16,894 bases of DNA from an uncultured Oscillospiraceae bacterium (GTDB taxonomy: Bacteria > Bacillota > Clostridia > Oscillospirales > Oscillospiraceae), in the NCBI GenBank assembly GCA_934662925.1, contig CAKUKL010000009.1, forward strand, positions 1 through 16,894, in the 5' to 3' direction. The position numbers were made by a program, and so were the translations under genes. Within the stretch, counting starts at the first letter, position 1; every line of letters starts with the position of its first letter. Of this stretch, positions 13,593 to 16,894 are shown in pieces. The notes beneath the pieces are model-generated. The model was not told where the DNA came from, ran no database searches, and saw nothing but the letters and a program-made list of their open reading frames with translations.

Positions 13593-15566
13593 TCAGAGGA
13601 TGTCCATGGCGGCGCAGAAGCCCTCGTAGGTGGCCTGCTTGACCTGCCGGGCGCGGACGCAGTCGCCCACGGCCACAAACCAGTCGCAGGCGCCCCGCAG
13701 GGCGTCCACCGCGGCGGTGTTGGCCCGCTGGCCCACGGCGTAGAGGACGGTGTCCGCCTCTACAAAGTGCTCGTTTCCGTCGGGATCGAGGAATTTCACG
13801 CCGTTTTCGGTGATTTCCGTGACCTTGACGGAGCAGTCCCACGTCATGGTCTTTTTCATCCGGGGTAGCAGCGCCCGGCGGTGGGAGTCGTTGGCGTCCA
13901 TGGCCACGTCCTCCCGCACTTCGAGGACGTGGACCTGATGGCCGGTGTCGGCCAGCCAGTAGCCGGTCTCGCAGCCGATCAGGCCGCCGCCGATCATGAC
14001 CACCCGCTTGCCCACCTGCTCCGGCTTGTCGTAGCAGAACAGGGCGTGGTGGGCGTGCTCGATGCCCGCGATGGGGGGCTTGGCCGGGGAGGAGCCGACG
14101 GCGCAGATGACGGCGTCGGGCTGCATTTTCTGGATGTACGCCTTGTCGGCGGTGGTGCCCAGCTGGAACTTCACACCCAGCCGCTTGCAGCGGGCGATGA
14201 GGCAGTCCCGGAACCGACGGAGGGACTCCTTGTGTTCATCCACGTCGGTGAACCACAGCAGGCCGCCCAGCTGTTTGCAGGCTTCCACGAGGATCACGTC
14301 GTGGCCCCGCTCCGCAGCGGTGGCGGCGGCGTACAGACCGGCGGGGCCGCCGCCGATGACCATCACCCGGCGCTTTCCGGCGGGACGGGGGGCCTGCCGC
14401 CAGCGCAGCTCCCGCTGGCCCCACGGGTTGACGGCGCAGTGCCACAGCTCGGGGATGGGGCGCTTGTTGGGGTCGGGGGCCAGCGGATTGAAGCAGGAGC
14501 ACCGCAGGCAGGGGGCGATCTCGTCCTCCCGGCCCAGCAGGGTCTTGTTCACGAAGGCGGGGTCGGCAAACTGCTGGCGGCCCATGGCCACGAAGTCGCA
14601 CTTGCCGGAGGCGATGGCGTCCTCGATCTGATCGGGGCCGTTGAAGCCGCCCACCGCCACCACGGGGACATGGACGTTCTTCTTGATGGCCTCGGCCAGA
14701 TCCAGATTGCAGCCGTGGGCGTCAAACATGGAGGAAAACGCCTTGGTCTCCACGTGGGAGTGGTACACGCCGGAGGTGACGTGGATGAGGTCCACATAGT
14801 CCTGAATGATTTTTGCAAACTCAACGCCGTCGCCCAGCGTCATGCCGCCCTCGATGCGCTCGGAGCCGGACATGCGGTACTCAATGAGGAAGTCGTCGCC
14901 GCACACCTCTTTGATTTTCTTGCACACCATGATGGGGAAGCGGGCGCGGTTCTCCATGGAGCCGCCGTACTCGTCGGTGCGGTGGTTGAACAGCGGGGAG
15001 ATGAACTGGTTGAGCAGCCAGCCGTGGCCGCCGTGGAGGTTCACCATCTGGAAACCCAGCGCCTTGCAGTTCCACGCGGCTTCCGCCCACTGGGCGGCGG
15101 TCTTTTCCATCATCTCCACCGTCATTTCCTCCACCTGCACGCCGTCCTCACGGATAAAGGAGGAGGGGCCGATGGGATTCTTGTGGCCGGGGATGGTGTC
15201 GGGGTGATTCATGGCGCCCACGTGGTTGAGCTGGATGGACGCCACCGCCCCGTGGGCCTTAATGGCTTCGGTCAGCGTCATGATGGACTCCATGTGGTGG
15301 GTGGTCATGGGGTTGGCCCAGACGTTCAGTCCGTGCTCGTGCCGCCACGCATACTCGTGGTCGATGAAGGACTCGGTGACGGTGACGACAGCGAAGCCGC
15401 CCCGGGACTTGGTCTCATAAACGTCGATTCCCTCGTCGGTGGGGGAGCCGGTGATGGGGTCCACGATGCGGTTGGTGGTGATGGGGGACGCGATCACCCG
15501 GTTTTTGAAGGTCACGCCCTTGATGGTCATGGGGGCGAACATGTGAGGATACTTGCTGCAGCCCAA
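13593..15566 (-). CDS. FMN/FAD/Fe-S ene-reductase of the old yellow enzyme / 2,4-dienoyl-CoA reductase family
   Basis: A 657-residue NAD(P)H:flavin oxidoreductase, cytoplasmic. Residues 1-345 form the OYE-type FMN barrel (KNRVIASPIT; the HGGHGWLLNQFISPLFNHRT loop at 178-197; YGGSMENRARF). A Cys cluster C353, C356, C358, C377 should bind 4Fe-4S. Residues about 398-657 hold two dinucleotide folds, VIGGGPAG and MIGGGLIG, for FAD and NAD(P)H. Relatives reduce enoate double bonds (2,4-dienoyl-CoA, bile-acid intermediates as BaiCD/BaiH) or demethylate trimethylamine; the substrate here is unknown. The start is uncertain: TTG 15566 fits the family N-terminus (KYPHMFAPM), while the better-looking ATG at 15576-15574 is out of frame by one base across a T8 run. 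The HxlR gene lies upstream on the same strand. Confidence 0.9.
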   Translation of the reverse strand: MGCSKYPHMFAPMTIKGVTFKNRVIASPITTNRIVDPITGSPTDEGIDVYETKSRGGFAVVTVTESFIDHEYAWRHEHGLNVWANPMTTHHMESIMTLTEAIKAHGAVASIQLNHVGAMNHPDTIPGHKNPIGPSSFIREDGVQVEEMTVEMMEKTAAQWAEAAWNCKALGFQMVNLHGGHGWLLNQFISPLFNHRTDEYGGSMENRARFPIMVCKKIKEVCGDDFLIEYRMSGSERIEGGMTLGDGVEFAKIIQDYVDLIHVTSGVYHSHVETKAFSSMFDAHGCNLDLAEAIKKNVHVPVVAVGGFNGPDQIEDAIASGKCDFVAMGRQQFADPAFVNKTLLGREDEIAPCLRCSCFNPLAPDPNKRPIPELWHCAVNPWGQRELRWRQAPRPAGKRRVMVIGGGPAGLYAAATAAERGHDVILVEACKQLGGLLWFTDVDEHKESLRRFRDCLIARCKRLGVKFQLGTTADKAYIQKMQPDAVICAVGSSPAKPPIAGIEHAHHALFCYDKPEQVGKRVVMIGGGLIGCETGYWLADTGHQVHVLEVREDVAMDANDSHRRALLPRMKKTMTWDCSVKVTEITENGVKFLDPDGNEHFVEADTVLYAVGQRANTAAVDALRGACDWFVAVGDCVRARQVKQATYEGFCAAMDIL

Positions 15567-15611
15567 AAAAAATCATTCCTTCCTTATAATGTTCCGGCAG
15601 TGCTTTTGTTC

Positions 15612-15659
15612 TGATGTCAGCGTACCACAAATGCGCGCGTCTGTGAAGTACGCACATCA
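15612..15659. promoter_or_regulatory. 48-bp dyad between hxlR-type gene and ene-reductase, probable operator
   Basis: Left side TGATGT-ca-GCGTAC-cACA, right side TGTG-aa-GTACGC-ACATCA, centred on GCGCGC. Outer arms 15612-15617 and 15654-15659 and inner arms 15620-15625 and 15648-15653 are perfect. HxlR/YodB-type regulators bind dyads with GTAC-like half-sites, so this may be the operator of the neighbouring regulator. A weak minus-strand promoter, TTCACA-N17-TACGCT, runs through it. There is no T-run, so it is not a terminator. Confidence 0.5.
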
Positions 15660-15675
15660 AGGTAAGTGTCCCCGC

Positions 15676-16110
15676 TCACCGCTTCTGAGGGGACTCCATG
15701 AAGGTCTCATCCGGCTCCCGGTGGCCGTGCCACATCTCGCCCAGCGGGTCGATGGGCAGGCCCCGGCGGTGCATTTCCCGCCAGCCCCAGTCGTACAGCT
15801 CGTCCAGCAGAGAGCACAGCTCCCGGCCCACGTCGGTGAGGTGGTATTCCACCCGGGGCGGCGTCTCGGGGTACACCGTCCGGGTGATGATGCCGTCCTC
15901 CTCCAGCTCCCGCAGGTTCTGAGTCAGCACCTTTTCCGTGATGGGGAGCTGACGGGTGAACCGGGAGAACCGGGTGCAGTCGTTGTCAAACTGGATGGCG
16001 TGGATGAGCCGGGGCTTCCAGCGGCTGAAAAACACCCGGCGGCAGTAGTCGTAGCAGTCCTCGCCGAAGGGAAAGGTCTGACCGTCCCAGAGGTCCTTGG
16101 TTTCGTCCAT
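15676..16110 (-). CDS. HxlR-family winged-helix transcriptional regulator
   Basis: A 144-residue HxlR protein. The family pattern is clear: a Cys near the N-terminus (CYDYC), FSRWKPRLIHAI in the place of the usual GGKWK segment, TEKVLTQNLRELEEDGIITR as recognition region, and TVYPETPPRVEYHLTDVGRE as wing. HxlR regulators often respond to quinones, aldehydes or oxidants through that conserved N-terminal Cys, and the second Cys four residues later could form a switch. The start ATG 16110 follows AAAGGGGGT. The frame opens further upstream but lacks a site there. It is 110 bases upstream of the ene-reductase on the same strand, a common regulator-target pairing. The C-terminal tail (MWHGHREPDETFMESPQKR) is longer than usual. 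Confidence 0.92.
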   Translation of the reverse strand: MDETKDLWDGQTFPFGEDCYDYCRRVFFSRWKPRLIHAIQFDNDCTRFSRFTRQLPITEKVLTQNLRELEEDGIITRTVYPETPPRVEYHLTDVGRELCSLLDELYDWGWREMHRRGLPIDPLGEMWHGHREPDETFMESPQKR

Positions 16111-16132
16111 GGGCGCACCCCCTTTTTGTTGC

Positions 16133-16161
16133 AGGATAACACATTTTCGCCCCGTCCGCAA
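16133..16161 (-). promoter_or_regulatory. sigma-A-type promoter of the HxlR gene
   Basis: Minus-strand TTGCGG (16161-16156), 17-bp spacer, TATCCT (16138-16133), giving a leader of about 15-20 bases. Confidence 0.6.
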
Positions 16162-16227
16162 GGGTGCGCGGCGGCGGGCGAAATGTCTGCAATGGATTTC
16201 CCGGGAAAAGGTCTCGCCCCGCCGCGC

Positions 16228-16258
16228 AAAAAAGCGCCCGGCCATCGGCCGGGCGCTT
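16228..16258 (-). terminator. intrinsic terminator after rplQ
   Basis: A 12-bp perfect stem (16258-16247 with 16243-16232), loop GAT on the minus strand, followed by T6. It probably closes the alpha ribosomal operon. Confidence 0.92.
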
Positions 16259-16279
16259 CCTTATGCATTTTGCTGCGTA

Positions 16280-16621
16280 TTACACCAGCTGGATGATCGC
16301 CATCTCAGCCGCGTCGCCGCGGCGGGGGCCCATCTTCAGCACCCGGGTGTAGCCGCCGTTGCGGTCGGCATACTTGGGGCCGATCTGGTCAAACAGCTTC
16401 TTGGCCACGTCTTCCTTGGTGACGAAAGACAGGACCTGACGGTAAGCAGCCAGATCGTTCTTCTTGGCCAGAGTGATCATCTTCTCGGCCACGGGAGCGA
16501 CCTCCTTCGCGCGGGCGTAGGTGGTCTTGATCTGACCATTCTCCAGCAGATAAGTGGTCATGGCGCGCAGCATGGCGCGGCGCTGGTCGCTGGTCTTGCC
16601 CAGCTTACGGTTGGTAGCCAT
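16280..16621 (-). CDS. rplQ: 50S ribosomal protein L17
   Basis: A 113-residue protein with the full bacterial L17 pattern: [20 protein letters not shown] at the start, the signature [20 protein letters not shown] at 31-50, and GGYTRVLK with [14 protein letters not shown] at the end. It is a structural protein of the large ribosomal subunit. GAAGGAGAG precedes the ATG at 16621. It follows rpoA on the same strand, the conserved order at the end of the S10-spc-alpha cluster, and is followed by a terminator. Length is at the short, typical Firmicutes end. Confidence 0.99.
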   Translation of the reverse strand: MATNRKLGKTSDQRRAMLRAMTTYLLENGQIKTTYARAKEVAPVAEKMITLAKKNDLAAYRQVLSFVTKEDVAKKLFDQIGPKYADRNGGYTRVLKMGPRRGDAAEMAIIQLV

Positions 16622-16780
16622 GTTAAACTCTCCTTCGACCTCGCGGGGCGAGATCTTCTAAATTCGTTCTGGCGTTTTTCTGCCCGGGGCGGAACGTTAC
16701 ATACCCCCGGACTGCCCGGCGCGGGCGTTTCCGCGCCTTGTTGCTCTCATACTGCGCCAGCCTGTGCCGGCTTGCGGCAT
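16622..16780 (-). other. rpoA-rplQ spacer with a hairpin
   Basis: This 159-base spacer holds no gene. It contains a 7-bp stem GGCGCGG (16718-16724) with CCGCGCC (16731-16737) and the Shine-Dalgarno of rplQ. It is longer than the short gap often seen between these genes, but has no clear terminator or promoter. Confidence 0.6.
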
Positions 16781-16894
16781 TTAAGCGTTGCTGTTGTCGT
16801 CGCTGGCCAGGGACAGGCCCATCATCGCCAGCTTGTTGATGACCTCTTCCAGGGACTTGCGGCCCAGGTTGCGGACCTTCATCATCTCGTCCTC
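16781..16894 (-). CDS. rpoA: DNA-directed RNA polymerase alpha subunit, C-terminal end (partial)
   Basis: The window ends inside the gene, so only the last 37 residues are visible. They match the alpha C-terminal domain, which contacts UP elements and activators: [19 protein letters not shown] followed by a typical acidic tail ending SDDNSNA. The stop codon is at 16783-16781. Followed by rplQ, as in nearly all bacteria. Confidence 0.97.
   Translation of the reverse strand, partial: EDEMMKVRNLGRKSLEEVINKLAMMGLSLASDDNSNA

Noticed and set aside
13881..15614. Long plus-strand open frame opposite the ene-reductase
   Set aside because: His/Gly/Val-rich antisense composition without a ribosome binding site; the minus-strand frame has clear flavoenzyme motifs.
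1..16894. CRISPR arrays, tRNA or rRNA genes, insertion sequences
   Set aside because: No regularly spaced repeats, cloverleaf-forming segments, rRNA signatures or transposase genes were seen on either strand.

Overview
The window is a GC-rich chromosomal segment, most likely from an anaerobic Clostridia (Oscillospiraceae-like: Flavonifractor, Intestinimonas, Oscillibacter and relatives). I infer this from the strong Shine-Dalgarno sites, an SLH-domain S-layer protein, a copper-amine-oxidase-type stalk protein, a bile-acid/dienoyl-reductase-like flavoenzyme, a GntP permease under a sigma-54 activator, and the rpoA-rplQ end of the large ribosomal gene cluster. Genus is a guess from protein style; no search was possible.

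Layout. 1-2356 (+): a LysR regulator and an OFA-type MFS transporter, closed by an intrinsic terminator. 2384-7227: a catabolic module on the + strand. Two 16-bp dyads and a near-consensus -24/-12 promoter precede an operon of SDR dehydrogenase, PEP mutase/isocitrate lyase superfamily enzyme and GntP permease. After a terminator comes the gene for a PAS/AAA+/Fis sigma-54 activator with its own sigma-A-type promoter. The likely logic is import of a small (hydroxy/sugar) acid by GntP, oxidation by the SDR, C-C bond chemistry by the lyase-fold enzyme, and ligand sensing by the PAS activator. The lyase-fold enzyme lacks the Cys-Gly-His loop of true lyases, so the pathway is not an obvious known one.

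7258-8201 (-): a two-gene exported pair, a stalk-domain/NPCBM-like protein and a 68-residue lipoprotein with two CxxC knuckles. 8351-10142 (+): an apparently intact tyrosine recombinase, directly followed by one copy of a 22-bp repeat and by a phage tail-fibre-like gene whose Shine-Dalgarno lies inside a perfect 13-bp hairpin. The second copy of the repeat, inverted, sits at positions 4-25, so the pair brackets about 9.4 kb.

10204-13323 (-): a large S-layer protein with a strong promoter and a long structured leader. 13536-16161 (-): an HxlR regulator and an FAD/FMN/Fe-S ene-reductase separated by a 48-bp dyad that looks like an operator. 16228-16894 (-): terminator, rplQ, and the last 37 codons of rpoA. 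No tRNA, rRNA, IS element or CRISPR array was seen.
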